Numbered from the stretch's first letter, positions 34,203 to 44,326 are shown. The stretch: DNA of 64,000 bases from Sporolactobacillus sp. STSJ-5 (GCF_024385605.1 NZ_JANFOJ010000007.1:100064-164063), one strand, 5' to 3'. Numbers and translations: made by a program. Notes: generated by a model from the letters alone, not told the origin.

Positions 34203-35219
34203 ATGATGAAGTTGGCAATTGATGCTATGGGTGGAGATCATGCACCGGAAGCAATCGTTGAAGGGACGTTAAAGGCACTAAATGAATTCCCTGAACTGCA
34301 GATCACACTTGTAGGCGATCAGGATAAACTGGTTAATTTGGTAGGCAAACAGGATCGCATTGAGATTCTTCACACTACAGAGAAAATTGAAGGTACGGAT
34401 GCACCCGTTCAAGCCGTTCGGCGAAAAAAACAAGCGTCGATGGTACTGGCTGTTCAAGAGGTTCGGGAAAAACGATGCGATGCAGCGATTTCTGCCGGAA
34501 ATACCGGTGCTTTGATGGCTTCCGGTTTATTTGGTGTCGGCCGCATTAAAGGAATCGATCGTCCTGCACTTGCACCGACTTTACCCACCATTCATCAAAA
34601 TAAAGGGTTTTTGTTCCTCGATGTGGGTGCCAATGCGGAGACAAAGCCTGAAAACATGTTGCAGTATGCAATTATGGGTGCAATCTACGCTGAGAAAGTA
34701 ATGCATCGGCCCAATCCGAGAATTGGTTTGCTGAATATAGGCGAAGAACCGGGCAAGGGCAACGAATTAGTCAAAGAAGCGTACAAATTATTGAGCAATG
34801 CACCGATAAACTTTGTTGGCAACGTTGAATCCCGTGAATTGCTTGAAGGTCCGGCGGATGTAATTGTTGCCGATGGATTTTCCGGTAATATGGTACTCAA
34901 AAGCATTGAGGGAACGGCAATGTCATTGATGAAACTGCTTAAGGAAACACTAGGCGGTTCCTTATATACCAAAGTACTCACCGGTCTTATGTATGGTAAA
35001 TTAAAATCGGTAAAGCAGCACATGGATACATCAGCATACGGTGGCGCTTTGCTCTTTGGCTTAGCAGCTCCAATCATTAAAGTGCATGGTGCGGCAAAGA
35101 GCGAAGCTGTCTATACTGCGATTAAGCAGGCACAGCTTTTGATTAAAGAAGATGTTGTCGGTACAATCGAACACACTTTTCATGACAAACAATATGACTG
35201 GATGAACAGCAAAGCATAA
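34203..35219 (+). CDS. plsX: Phosphate acyltransferase PlsX
   Basis: Makes acyl phosphate from acyl-ACP for phospholipid synthesis; peripheral membrane enzyme of 338 residues. Signatures: KLAIDAMGGDHAPEAIVEG, VQAVRRKKQASMVLAVQ, AAISAGNTGALMA, LDVGANAETKPENMLQYA, GLLNIGEEPGKGNEL, and VADGFSGNMVLKSIEG. ATG 34203 follows AAGGAGAG. In most Bacillales plsX sits in fapR-plsX-fabD-fabG; here none of these neighbours is present and a terminator follows directly. Confidence 0.96.
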   Translation: MMKLAIDAMGGDHAPEAIVEGTLKALNEFPELQITLVGDQDKLVNLVGKQDRIEILHTTEKIEGTDAPVQAVRRKKQASMVLAVQEVREKRCDAAISAGNTGALMASGLFGVGRIKGIDRPALAPTLPTIHQNKGFLFLDVGANAETKPENMLQYAIMGAIYAEKVMHRPNPRIGLLNIGEEPGKGNELVKEAYKLLSNAPINFVGNVESRELLEGPADVIVADGFSGNMVLKSIEGTAMSLMKLLKETLGGSLYTKVLTGLMYGKLKSVKQHMDTSAYGGALLFGLAAPIIKVHGAAKSEAVYTAIKQAQLLIKEDVVGTIEHTFHDKQYDWMNSKA

Positions 35220-35230
35220 TATAAGGAAAC

Positions 35231-35263
35231 AAAAAAAGCTCGGGCATATGCCCGAGCTTTTTT
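35231..35263. terminator. Bidirectional terminator between plsX and metA
   Basis: A long palindrome centred on GGGCATATGCCC (35242-35253) is flanked by seven A's and six T's. Confidence 0.9.
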
Positions 35264-35422
35264 GTACTATAAGTAAGTATACAAATTTTTAAGGAAAATA
35301 GTATAAATGATCCGGGATAACGCCATATCCTTTGGCGACGCGGATACTTGGTCATTCATAACCGTCGCAACTAAGTTTTCGTCTTCGTCAGAGGCTTGAC
35401 GAAGTCAAGTTTTCTAATGTTA

Positions 35423-36331
35423 CTAATCCCACTGATAAGGCGTTTCTTGGTAGACGTAATAGTTCAGCCAGTTTGAAAATAAAAGATGCGCATGAGACCG
35501 CCAATTATTTATCGGTTGTTTTTCAGAATTATCATTTGGAAAGTAGTGCTTTGGCAAATTTGGTGTCATGTTTTTATTTAAATCACGATGATATTCTTTT
35601 GCAAGTGTTCCCGTATCATATTCCAGATGACCTGTGATCATGATCTGTTTTCCTTTGTTTGCCATCATTATGAACGGCCCTGCTTCTTCGGAACGTGCAA
35701 GTACATGAATTTCCGGATGTTTCGCGAGTGCTAAGCGATCAACATCTGTGTAGCGCGAATGAGGTGCAAAAAAAACATCATCAAATCCACGCAGCAATTT
35801 TTCCTTAGGATCACAAAGAGAATGGCTGAATACGCCTGACAACTTTTCAAGATATGGCACTTTATTAATGCCAAAATGATAGTACAAGGCAGCTTGAGCT
35901 CCCCAACAAATATGCAGGGTTGAGGTGACGTGACTCTTCGACCAATGCATAATTTCTTTCAGTTCTGCCCAATAATCCACTTCAGTAAAAGGCAGCCGTT
36001 CTACAGGTGCACCGGTAATGATCATACCGTCGAATTTTTTTTCTCTTACTTCATCAAAAACAGTGTAAAACTGATCAAGGTGAAGATGACTTGTATTTTT
36101 TGATTGATGAGAAGCCGTTTTCATGAAAGAGATATTAACTTGAAGCGGCGTATTGCCAAGATGGCGAAGCAGCTGAGTTTCTTCCATTTCCTTTTCCGGC
36201 ATTAAATTCAAAATTAATATATTAAGCGGACGGATGTCCTGAGTGGTTGCTCGATCTTCATCCATGACGAAGATGTTTTCATTTTCCAAAACCTCCCTCG
36301 CAGGAAGCAATTTAGGTATTTTTATTGGCAT
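35423..36331 (-). CDS. metA: Homoserine O-acetyltransferase (MetA family)
   Basis: Activates homoserine for methionine synthesis; 302 residues. The nucleophile is Cys142 in [13 protein letters not shown], and the partner His/Glu lie in [16 protein letters not shown]. Residue 111 is Glu (GAPVERLPF). In this family Glu111 is known to favour acetyl-CoA and Gly111 succinyl-CoA, so despite the common name succinyltransferase this should be an acetyltransferase. ATG 36331 has GAGGAG upstream. No S-box or T-box was found in the 270 bases before it. It is transcribed alone, divergent from the chemoreceptor gene. Confidence 0.94.
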   Translation of the reverse strand: MPIKIPKLLPAREVLENENIFVMDEDRATTQDIRPLNILILNLMPEKEMEETQLLRHLGNTPLQVNISFMKTASHQSKNTSHLHLDQFYTVFDEVREKKFDGMIITGAPVERLPFTEVDYWAELKEIMHWSKSHVTSTLHICWGAQAALYYHFGINKVPYLEKLSGVFSHSLCDPKEKLLRGFDDVFFAPHSRYTDVDRLALAKHPEIHVLARSEEAGPFIMMANKGKQIMITGHLEYDTGTLAKEYHRDLNKNMTPNLPKHYFPNDNSEKQPINNWRSHAHLLFSNWLNYYVYQETPYQWD

Positions 36332-36599
36332 AACATCAGTTCTCCTCATGGTATACTTGGCATTATTATTATAATCTTTTTTAAATAATGCTTCTAGTTT
36401 GTTTGAGAAAATCTGTGCTAAAGAAAATGACGAAGAATGTCGAGAATAAAGATATAGTCCATTTGGCACAGAAATTGTGGAAGCGGGTGAATGATACAGA
36501 ATTTAAGCTTCGCATGAAGTTAGAGTAAAGTTTCAATTTTATTATATTATCATAAATGATAGAAAAAAAGATATTATACTCGTCAGGGGAGGGTCTTTA

Positions 36600-38777
36600 A
36601 TGCTGCAATTGCGTCTGATGCATGCGTTAAATAGAGAGATTGGTAACGAATCCGAAAAAGTGTTTGAAGGAATATCCAGAGGACGAAAAAAAGCGTTGGA
36701 CGACTGGTTTCGTGACCGCTGGGTTGAATTGGAAAATGCTAATCAAATTGCTTACAGTTATGATGAACGTGGCAAGAAAGTTATCGACATAATGAAAAAA
36801 CAAATAGCGCAAAGCAATGACTTTATTGAATTTATGCTCCTTGATGAGAACGGAAAGGTTATCGTAACAACCTGCGACAAGCATATTGGAATGCAATTGG
36901 CTGAACTTCCGAATTACATACAAGCGATGGATCATCAAAAACTTATGTACGGACCCTATTCGGACGCACGTACATTGGATATTGACTTAAGTGATTATCA
37001 TTTCGCGGACGAAGTGACCTTAATGTTTTCTTTGCCAGTTGCTAATGGCAAAGGTGTCCCAAGGGTATTTATGGGACGCGTTTTGAATGACCGAATGAGC
37101 AATGTTATTCAAGATGAGGATACTCATGTTTATAAAGATTCTGGAGACAACTATCTTTTTATGGTGAAAACCGATCGGGATATACTCCCGGGAACAGCGA
37201 TTTCACGCAGTCGATTTGAAGATGATACGTTTACGCTTGGCGATAATTTGAAGGACGGCGTTCGCACAGCAAAATGGGGTAAAGTTCAAATAGAGAAACA
37301 TACCGAATTCGAGATTCGCTTTACAGATCCTAAAACCAAAGAACTGCATCCTGGTGTTAAAAATACAATTGAAAATGGAAATAATTTAGATACATGGCCG
37401 GGATATCCGGATTATCGGCATATCATGGTTGGAGGGAAAGGAACGTTGATACGACCGCCGCACTCTAATGAGATCTGGGGGATGATGTGCGAAGGGGATA
37501 TTTCGGAAATTTATGATTTTAAAAGTTTAAATTTCAGAATACCGCTTTATTTTTCAGTCGGAAGCGCACTTGCTCTAGCATTAAATGGTATCGGTTTTTA
37601 TCTTTCATTCCAAATCGGAATCTGGTGTACGCTAGCCACTTGGATTGCACTTATTTTGTCGGTTCTTCTTTCAACGAGGCGTATGGTGACCTCTCCAATT
37701 AAAAAAACAGTAAACATTCTTCATGAAATTGCTGAAGGAGAAGGCGATTTAACGAAAAGGCTGGATAAAAATTCTTATGATGAAATTGGCGAATTATCTC
37801 GCTGGTTCAATAAATTTATCAATAGCCAAATGATGATGATTAAGCGTGTCGGTATATCAGCAAATTCATCGAAAAATGTCGTGACAACAGTCTCCAAGAT
37901 GACAAAAAGTATTGCCGGAGGAATGGATCTTGTAGGCAGTACTGTAGATGAGCTGATTACAACTGCAAAGATGCAAAATAATGTGTTCCAGAACGCGCGG
38001 GATCATTTTAACGGTCTTTCTGCTTCCATACAAGAAATGGGATCGCTGATCCATGTAGTAAGCGCGAATACCGATGATACAAAGGAGCACACGATCAGAG
38101 CAAATAAGGCATCAACGTATGCACTTGAATTGGTAAATGATCTCGAACACGAAATGAGCGGAACAATGAAGCGCATTGATCAATTACATACGCACTCTGA
38201 AATGATTACCAAAGCAGTAATCGTAATTAAAGACATTAGTGAACAGACTCAGCTCCTTGCGCTGAACGCTGCAATCGAGGCCGCTCGTGCCGGTGAAGCC
38301 GGAAAGGGATTTGCAGTTGTCGCTAAAGAAGTGTCAAAACTGGCCGAACAAACTGAAGAAGCGACACAATCGGTTGGCAATCTCGTACGTAACATTCAAG
38401 ATGAAACAAAACGAACCCTAATTGATATAAGGAATACGAACGATAAAGTAAATCAATCGACAGCGCAAATAAAATCGACCATCGAAACTTTTAATAATAT
38501 TACAAATAATGTTGGCGACATTTCTAAAAAAACGGATCAATTGCTGGAAATAACAACAAAAGAGAGCAGGGATCTGGATGGAATCGTTCAGTCAATAAAT
38601 CGCTCTGCAGACGAGATTAAAATGAAAACCGCACAAGATGCATCAAGCAGCGAGGCATCAATTGACAAGCTGCGCTCTGTAAATGAAGAGATTAGTCGCT
38701 TGAATCAAATCACAGATAATTTGGATTATACATCGAATCAGCTGCAAGAAATGGTAACCTCATTCAAAACTGTATAA
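36600..38777 (+). CDS. Methyl-accepting chemotaxis protein with N-terminal Cache-like domain and no first membrane helix
   Basis: Chemoreceptor of 725 residues. Order: helical start (1-65), Cache/PAS-like sensor (about 70-300, [17 protein letters not shown]... [17 protein letters not shown]), two adjacent membrane helices (about 313-335 and 338-358), HAMP (360-412), coiled coil, and signalling tip [33 protein letters not shown] (546-578). Ordinary receptors have a membrane helix before the sensor; here residues 1-300 show none. Upstream in-frame codons offer no start and no hydrophobic stretch. The sensor would therefore be cytoplasmic. GGGGAGGG precedes ATG 36600. Ligand unknown. Confidence 0.9.
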   Translation: MLQLRLMHALNREIGNESEKVFEGISRGRKKALDDWFRDRWVELENANQIAYSYDERGKKVIDIMKKQIAQSNDFIEFMLLDENGKVIVTTCDKHIGMQLAELPNYIQAMDHQKLMYGPYSDARTLDIDLSDYHFADEVTLMFSLPVANGKGVPRVFMGRVLNDRMSNVIQDEDTHVYKDSGDNYLFMVKTDRDILPGTAISRSRFEDDTFTLGDNLKDGVRTAKWGKVQIEKHTEFEIRFTDPKTKELHPGVKNTIENGNNLDTWPGYPDYRHIMVGGKGTLIRPPHSNEIWGMMCEGDISEIYDFKSLNFRIPLYFSVGSALALALNGIGFYLSFQIGIWCTLATWIALILSVLLSTRRMVTSPIKKTVNILHEIAEGEGDLTKRLDKNSYDEIGELSRWFNKFINSQMMMIKRVGISANSSKNVVTTVSKMTKSIAGGMDLVGSTVDELITTAKMQNNVFQNARDHFNGLSASIQEMGSLIHVVSANTDDTKEHTIRANKASTYALELVNDLEHEMSGTMKRIDQLHTHSEMITKAVIVIKDISEQTQLLALNAAIEAARAGEAGKGFAVVAKEVSKLAEQTEEATQSVGNLVRNIQDETKRTLIDIRNTNDKVNQSTAQIKSTIETFNNITNNVGDISKKTDQLLEITTKESRDLDGIVQSINRSADEIKMKTAQDASSSEASIDKLRSVNEEISRLNQITDNLDYTSNQLQEMVTSFKTV

Positions 38778-38786
38778 GCTTTTTTT

Positions 38787-38823
38787 AATAAACCAGTCAT
38801 TTTTTGATTGGTTTATTTTATTT
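38787..38823 (+). terminator. Terminator after the chemoreceptor gene
   Basis: A 12-bp stem (38787-38798 with 38806-38817, one G-U) is followed by a T-rich run. Confidence 0.85.
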
Positions 38824-39129
38824 ATTGCATTTATCGAAAAAATGGTACTTTTTAATCAAATATTTTTAAGTTACTAGCAGCCTTAAAAGAAAGCGGTTAA
38901 CGTATCGGTACAATCAGCTTTTTGAAATGCAAGAAAAAAGAGATTATTCAAATACATTGTCAGATATTATGACATAGATAATGACTATAGTCTTATAATA
39001 AATTATTATGTTTTTAAAGAGCCGCATTAAAAAAGAGAGAAACAGTAGAAATAAATTGCGGGGGTGAGTCCTACATAAAACTATCTGAGTTTTTAGAGTT
39101 GTTCCGTTTTTATAAAAAGGAGGGTTAAA
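38824..39129 (+). promoter_or_regulatory. Upstream region of livJ
   Basis: About 300 bases without a gene. TATAAT at 38994-38999 is a good -10, but its -35 is poor (ATGACA 19 bases upstream). A CodY-like 15-mer with 10 of 15 matches lies around 38955-38969. The leader of about 120 bases before livJ shows no T-box core. Confidence 0.4.
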
Positions 39130-40311
39130 ATGAATTTTAGAAAAATTATCCCATTATTGGCTGCAGTAGTATTATTATTAGGAGTTATTGGCGGTTGCTC
39201 TTCAAAATCAGGTGGTTCTAATGGTAAGACTGTAATTGAAATCGGAAGTCAATCACCGCTTTCAGGCGGTAGTGCGACACTTGGCGATGCGATTCGTCTC
39301 GGTGCTGAATTAGCAATTGATGACCAACAAGCAGCATTTGCTAAGAAGGGTTTTACGATTAAGCTGAAGGATTTGGATGATCAGGGCGATCCTAAAAAAG
39401 GTGTTGCCAATGCCCAAATTCTTGCTTCTGACAAGAACGTACTCGCTCTTGTCGGTCACTTAAACTCAGGCGTTGCGATTCCTTCTTCGGAAGTTTATGA
39501 AAAGAATAACCTGGCTATGGTTTCTCCGGCTACAACAGCAACGGTTGTCACAGACCGTGGACTAAAAACTGTTAACCGTATCTGTGCGCGTGACGACTTC
39601 CAAGGCCCAGCCGGTGCGAACTATGCAGTTAAGACTTTGAAAGCTAAGAAAATTTTTATCATCCAAGATAAAACTGCTTACGGTTCTGGTCTTGCAGAAC
39701 AATTCAGAGATCAAGCAAAGAAACTTGGTGCTGATATTGTCGGTTACGAAGGTATTACTGTAGGTGAAAAAGACTTCAATGGTGTTATCAGCCAGGCAAT
39801 GACAAAGAAACCTGACCTTATCTATTTTGGCGGTGTTTATGCTGAAGGCGGCTTGATCATCAAACAAGCACGTCAAAAAGGATTTACCGGACCGATCATG
39901 GGCGGTGATGGTCTTGACTCCTCATCAACCGTACAAATCGCTGGAGACGCAGTTAAAGGTGTATACCTGACTTCTGTTGCCGGAGATGTTTCAAAAACGG
40001 AAAAAGGTCAGGCATTTGCCAAGAAATATAAAGAAAAGTTCGGCAAGAATGTTGAATCTTATTCAGCATACGGCTATGATGCTGCCGGCGTTATTCTTAA
40101 AGGACTTATGAACGCGATTAACGACAATGACGGCAAAAAGCCATCTCGTGAACAAGTTATGAAAGCGATCCGTGCAGTCCAAGACTATGACGGTGTAACA
40201 ACGAAAGTAAGCTTTGATAATAAAGGCGACAACAAATTCGCTAAAGTTTACATCTACAACTTTGAACAAGCGAAATACCCGCCGGTACAAAAAGCTGAAA
40301 TCAGCCAATAA
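39130..40311 (+). CDS. livJ: Branched-chain amino-acid ABC transporter substrate-binding lipoprotein
   Basis: Periplasmic-binding-protein-like lipoprotein, 393 residues, that captures leucine/isoleucine/valine (or a related amino acid) outside the cell. The lipobox is LLLGVIGGC with Cys23, after a hydrophobic signal. The mature part shows the type I fold of Leu/Ile/Val-binding proteins: IEIGSQSPLSGGSATLGDAIRLGAELA, LALVGHLNSGVAIPSSEVYEK, MVSPATTATVVT, FIIQDKTAYGSGLAEQF, DLIYFGGVYAEGGLIIKQA and SYSAYGYDAAGVI. Strong site AAGGAGGG. The permease and ATPase genes follow after an intervening terminator. Confidence 0.94.
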   Translation: MNFRKIIPLLAAVVLLLGVIGGCSSKSGGSNGKTVIEIGSQSPLSGGSATLGDAIRLGAELAIDDQQAAFAKKGFTIKLKDLDDQGDPKKGVANAQILASDKNVLALVGHLNSGVAIPSSEVYEKNNLAMVSPATTATVVTDRGLKTVNRICARDDFQGPAGANYAVKTLKAKKIFIIQDKTAYGSGLAEQFRDQAKKLGADIVGYEGITVGEKDFNGVISQAMTKKPDLIYFGGVYAEGGLIIKQARQKGFTGPIMGGDGLDSSSTVQIAGDAVKGVYLTSVAGDVSKTEKGQAFAKKYKEKFGKNVESYSAYGYDAAGVILKGLMNAINDNDGKKPSREQVMKAIRAVQDYDGVTTKVSFDNKGDNKFAKVYIYNFEQAKYPPVQKAEISQ

Positions 40312-40368
40312 TAGCCTGCTCTCAAAGATTTGAGTGTCTTAATGACATTTATGAATAACTGATGTGGA

Positions 40369-40415
40369 CTAAAAGGGTATGGAGCACTAAGGCTATACCC
40401 TTTTAGGATTTTTTT
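40369..40415 (+). terminator. Terminator between livJ and livH
   Basis: A perfect 12-bp stem (40369-40380 with 40395-40406) with a 14-base loop, then GATTTTTTT. It probably lowers expression of the membrane genes relative to the binding protein. Confidence 0.85.
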
Positions 40416-40504
40416 AGAAAGATATCACATAGTACAAGTCGGAAAATGATCTGCACTTTACAAATACATCCATATTAACAACTCGTAAGGAAAGTGGTGA
40501 GATA

Positions 40505-41497
40505 ATGCTCGCACATATTCTTCAGAACTTGCCCCAAGTACTCATTGATGGTCTGACGCTAGGCGTTGTCTATGCAGTCGTCGCAATAGGCTATACAATG
40601 GTTTACGGGATTCTGGAATTGATTAACTTCGCTCATGGCGACGTATTCATGACAGGTGCTTTTATGGGAGCAGTTGTGCTCTTTATTATGATGGGGTTAG
40701 GTTTTTTATCGGCAATGCCTGCTCTAATCGTTTTCTTAATTGTGATTGTTATCGCGGCGATCGCAACAGGATTGCTCGGCGTTGGTATCGAGCGTGTTGC
40801 GTATCGACCTTTACGACGGAAAAACGCGCCGAAACTGATCGCGCTGATTACATCCATTGGCATCTCGTTTGTACTTGAGGATGCGGTTCGGTTTATCGCG
40901 GAACTCAAAACTGGAAACTATATTGTTACGGCTCCGTCAATGTTTAATCATAAGTTCAATATTGATATCCATCATGTGATTCCTTATTTTAATAATGCGA
41001 CATTTCAGGGCTCATTCTTGGTTGTTCTGATTGTAACAATCGTTATGCTGGTTTCACTTGATTTGTTTGTAAACAAAACGAAATGGGGCATGGCAATGCG
41101 TGCCGTTGCCCAAGATCGTGATACTGCTTCATTGATGACAATCAACGTTAACCGTGTTATCTCGGTCACATTCTTTATAGGGTCTGCTCTCGGTGGTGCA
41201 ACCGGTGTATTGTTTATGATTCAATATGGAACCATTGATCCTTATATCGGTTTCATTTTGGGAATAAAGGCATTTACGGCTGCTGTCCTTGGAGGAATTG
41301 GAAATATCCGCGGTGCAATGTTTGGTGGTGTTATGCTTGGACTGCTTGAAATGTTTGCAGCGGCTAATCTTTCAATTATTACTCATGGTGCAATGGGCGC
41401 CGAATACAAAGACGTGTTTGCTTTCATCATATTGATTCTGGTACTTATCTTTAAACCAGAAGGCTTGTTTGGCAAAGCCGTCGTAGAGAAAGTGTAG
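40505..41497 (+). CDS. livH: Branched-chain amino-acid ABC transporter permease LivH
   Basis: First membrane subunit, 330 residues and about eight helices. Typical: VLIDGLTLGVVYAVVAIGYTMVYGILELINFAHGD at the N-terminus and the EAA-like loop KTKWGMAMRAVAQDRDTASLMTINVNRVISVTFFIGSALGGATGVLF. FTAAVLGGIGNIRGAMFGG and the C-terminal FKPEGLFGK also fit. ATG 40505 follows GAAAGTGGTGAG. livM follows immediately. Confidence 0.95.
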   Translation: MLAHILQNLPQVLIDGLTLGVVYAVVAIGYTMVYGILELINFAHGDVFMTGAFMGAVVLFIMMGLGFLSAMPALIVFLIVIVIAAIATGLLGVGIERVAYRPLRRKNAPKLIALITSIGISFVLEDAVRFIAELKTGNYIVTAPSMFNHKFNIDIHHVIPYFNNATFQGSFLVVLIVTIVMLVSLDLFVNKTKWGMAMRAVAQDRDTASLMTINVNRVISVTFFIGSALGGATGVLFMIQYGTIDPYIGFILGIKAFTAAVLGGIGNIRGAMFGGVMLGLLEMFAAANLSIITHGAMGAEYKDVFAFIILILVLIFKPEGLFGKAVVEKV

Positions 41498-41506
41498 GTG
41501 ACAAGT

Positions 41507-42793
41507 GTGAGTGCATTGTTTGAAAAATTAACGCAAAGCAAAAAGAATCAGATCATCTTGTTCATTGCGTACGTCTTCCTAACAGGAGCAGGGCTTTTCC
41601 TTCTTCCTGATTCAACGATCGCGTTCTTGCTGTTGCTTTTCTCGATTTTGATTTTGTATTACCTTAATTTCAATCTTAGAGCCAAATGGGTCACAGGAAT
41701 TGTCATTCTGGCGGCTATTGTTCCTTTTATTGCAAGTCACAGTGATTCCTACCAAACATACATGGAAGTTGGTACACTCGTTGGTATTTATTGTGCGATG
41801 GCATTAGGACTAAACATCGTAGTCGGTTTTGCCGGATTGCTTGATCTTGGGTTCATTGCCTTTTTTGCAGTCGGTGCATATTCCTATGCAATATTTGCCA
41901 GCGGTCAGGCATCAAAGTTTATGCCTTTTGGTCACTACCCGCTTCCCGGGGGCACATTTTGGATCTTTATTATTGTAGGGGCGTGCGTTGCAGCAATTTT
42001 CGGTATTCTCCTTGGTATACCGGTATTGCGTGTTCGCGGTGACTATCTTGCTATTGTTACGCTAGGCTTCGGGGAAATTATTAGAATCTTGCTTAACAAT
42101 ATGGATCACCCGATCAATATTACAAACGGTTCGATGGGTATTGCTTCGATTACTCCACCAAACTTCTTTGGAATAAGTATCGGGAGCTCCAGTCAGTTTT
42201 ACTATATTGCCTTCGGTATTTTTCTGGTGGTCATCTATGTAGTCCGCAAGTTAGAAAATTCAAAGCTGGGCAGATCATGGAAGGCAGTTCGTGACAATGA
42301 AATTGCTGCCCAAGCGATGGGTATTCCGCTTGTGAAAACAAAACTTGCTGCTTTTGCAATTGGCGCTTCCTTCTCAGGTATGATGGGTGTTGTCTTTGCA
42401 GCAAAGCAAATGTTTGTCGATGCAACCAGCTTTACATATCTGGAATCAACAATGGTTCTGGTTATGGTTATTCTCGGAGGCATGGGAAGTGTTCCAGGCG
42501 TCATTCTAGGTGCAGCGGTTGTTATTATCCTAAGAACTCAAGTGCTGACGAACATTTCGAACTGGTTATCATCAATGAGTACGGATTACGGCATTTCGAT
42601 TCCGCCGGCACTTTCACCCGAGAAAATGCAGCTGCTTATTTTTGGCCTTTTGCTCATCATCTTCGCCTTATATCGTACACAGGGGTTGATACCGCACAAA
42701 AATAGGAAGGTAGACGTTGAACTACTGAAAAAAGAATCCGAAAAAGCGGCATTAGCTCGTGAAAAAGCAACATCAGGAGGTACCGAATCGTGA
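41507..42793 (+). CDS. livM: Branched-chain amino-acid ABC transporter permease LivM
   Basis: Second membrane subunit, 428 residues. After an N-terminal cytoplasmic and helical part it shows MALGLNIVVGFAGLLDLGFIAFFAVGAYSYA, GIPVLRVRGDYLAIVTLGFGEIIRILL, the coupling loop SKLGRSWKAVRDNEIAAQAMGIP and LVMVILGGMGSVPGVILGA. The charged C-terminal tail reads KKESEKAALAREKA. GTG 41507, after AGGTGA, is preferred to GTG 41498, which touches the livH stop. It overlaps livG by four bases. Confidence 0.94.
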   Translation: MSALFEKLTQSKKNQIILFIAYVFLTGAGLFLLPDSTIAFLLLLFSILILYYLNFNLRAKWVTGIVILAAIVPFIASHSDSYQTYMEVGTLVGIYCAMALGLNIVVGFAGLLDLGFIAFFAVGAYSYAIFASGQASKFMPFGHYPLPGGTFWIFIIVGACVAAIFGILLGIPVLRVRGDYLAIVTLGFGEIIRILLNNMDHPINITNGSMGIASITPPNFFGISIGSSSQFYYIAFGIFLVVIYVVRKLENSKLGRSWKAVRDNEIAAQAMGIPLVKTKLAAFAIGASFSGMMGVVFAAKQMFVDATSFTYLESTMVLVMVILGGMGSVPGVILGAAVVIILRTQVLTNISNWLSSMSTDYGISIPPALSPEKMQLLIFGLLLIIFALYRTQGLIPHKNRKVDVELLKKESEKAALAREKATSGGTES

Positions 42794-43566
42794 ATATTTT
42801 GGAAGTGAAAAATCTTACCAAACAATTCGGGGGTTTGACGGCAACCTCTAATATTAATATGAATGTTGAAAAAAATTCAATTACTGCTGTTATCGGGCCA
42901 AACGGTGCCGGCAAAACGACTTTCTTCAACATGATTACCGCTGTTTATAAACCGACAGCAGGCGATATTCTGCTCAATGGGAAATCACTGGTTGGTCTGA
43001 AGCCTCACCAGGTATCACACTATGGAATTACACGAACCTTTCAGAACATCCGCTTATTTAATGATATGACGGTTCTGGAAAATGTGATGGTGGGGATGCA
43101 TCAAAATCTTAAAGCTCATTGGGTAGGCACGCTGCTTCAATTACCACATATTCGGAAGATGGAAGAGAAGGCAAAAGTTGAAGCCTATGATATCTTGAAA
43201 TATGTTGGGTTAGAGGATTATGTTAATGAAAACGCCGGTAATCTCGCATACGGTGCACAGCGTCGATTGGAGATCGGGCGTGCTATGGCTGCAAAACCGA
43301 AAGTACTGCTTTTGGATGAACCGGCAGCAGGAATGAATCCTAAAGAAACCGAACGTTTGACAAATTTGATCTACGATTTACGGTCCAAGCTTGATGTAAC
43401 GATTATCCTTATTGAACACGACATGAAGCTGGTTATGAAAATATCCGACTTTATTTATGTGCTGGACCATGGTGAACTCATTGCCTCTGGGAAACCCGAC
43501 GAGATCAGAAACAACAAGAGAGTTATTGAAGCATACCTCGGCAAGGGGGCGATCGCAAATGGCTGA
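42790..43566 (+). CDS. livG: Branched-chain amino-acid ABC transporter ATPase LivG
   Basis: Energy subunit of 258 residues. Walker A GPNGAGKTT, TRTFQNIRLFNDMTVLENVMVG (LivG signature region), AYGAQRRLEIGRA in the signature position, Walker B LLLDEPAAGMNP and the switch His in LIEHDMKLVMKI. Start GTG 42790 overlaps the livM TGA. Confidence 0.95.
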   Translation: MNILEVKNLTKQFGGLTATSNINMNVEKNSITAVIGPNGAGKTTFFNMITAVYKPTAGDILLNGKSLVGLKPHQVSHYGITRTFQNIRLFNDMTVLENVMVGMHQNLKAHWVGTLLQLPHIRKMEEKAKVEAYDILKYVGLEDYVNENAGNLAYGAQRRLEIGRAMAAKPKVLLLDEPAAGMNPKETERLTNLIYDLRSKLDVTIILIEHDMKLVMKISDFIYVLDHGELIASGKPDEIRNNKRVIEAYLGKGAIANG

Positions 43567-44284
43567 AACACTTTCAAATCATTTTCTTGAAGTAAAAAAA
43601 ATTGATAGTTTTTACAGTCAAATTCAAGCACTTAACGGCATTGACTTGTTTATAGATAAAGGAGAAATAGTGACCTTGATCGGGAGCAATGGTGCTGGGA
43701 AATCAACAACATTGAAATCCATTAGCGGGCAAGTCCGTCCTAAGAGCGGTTCAATTATTTTTGACGGCAAGGAAATAACGAAATATCAAGCGCATCAAAC
43801 CGCATTGCTTGGCATTGCTCAGGTTCCTGAGGGACGTCGTATTTTCCCACGACTTTCCGTGCGGGAAAATCTGCAAATCGGTGCATTTTCTGTTAAAGAT
43901 AAAAGCGTGATTACTGAACGAATGGAACGTGTTTTTACTTATTTTCCGCGATTAAAAGAACGATTAAACCAAAAAGGCGGAACAATGAGTGGCGGCGAGC
44001 AGCAGATGCTTGCGATCGGGCGTGCACTGATGATGAAGCCAAAGTTGTTAATGCTTGACGAACCGTCAATGGGGCTTGCACCAATCATAGTTGAACAAAT
44101 TTTCGATATTATCCAAGAAATGAATAAAGAAGGAATGACCATCCTGCTTGTTGAACAAAATGCGTACCAAGCATTGCAAATTGCCGATAGAGGTTACGTT
44201 ATCCAAACCGGGCAAATTGTGCTTCATGGCGAAGGGGACGAATTGATGAAAAACGAACAGGTTCGAGAAGCCTATCTTGCTTGA
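43559..44284 (+). CDS. livF: Branched-chain amino-acid ABC transporter ATPase LivF
   Basis: Second ATPase of the system, 241 residues. Walker A GSNGAGKST, IAQVPEGRRIFPRLSVRENL (LivF signature), MSGGEQQMLAIGRALM, Walker B LMLDEPSMGLAP and LLVEQNAYQALQIADRGYVIQTG. ATG 43559 overlaps the livG end by 8 bases. It is the last gene of livHMGF. Confidence 0.95.
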   Translation: MAETLSNHFLEVKKIDSFYSQIQALNGIDLFIDKGEIVTLIGSNGAGKSTTLKSISGQVRPKSGSIIFDGKEITKYQAHQTALLGIAQVPEGRRIFPRLSVRENLQIGAFSVKDKSVITERMERVFTYFPRLKERLNQKGGTMSGGEQQMLAIGRALMMKPKLLMLDEPSMGLAPIIVEQIFDIIQEMNKEGMTILLVEQNAYQALQIADRGYVIQTGQIVLHGEGDELMKNEQVREAYLA

Positions 44285-44326
44285 ACGGATTTATGTTTTC
44301 ACATCTATTTAACTTTAGACAGCTGG

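Noticed and set aside
36332..36599. S-box (SAM) riboswitch before metA
   Set aside because: None of the conserved S-box segments is present on the minus strand.
38889..38902. cre-like AGAAAGCGGTTAAC before livJ
   Set aside because: At least three mismatches to the consensus, including the first and last bases.
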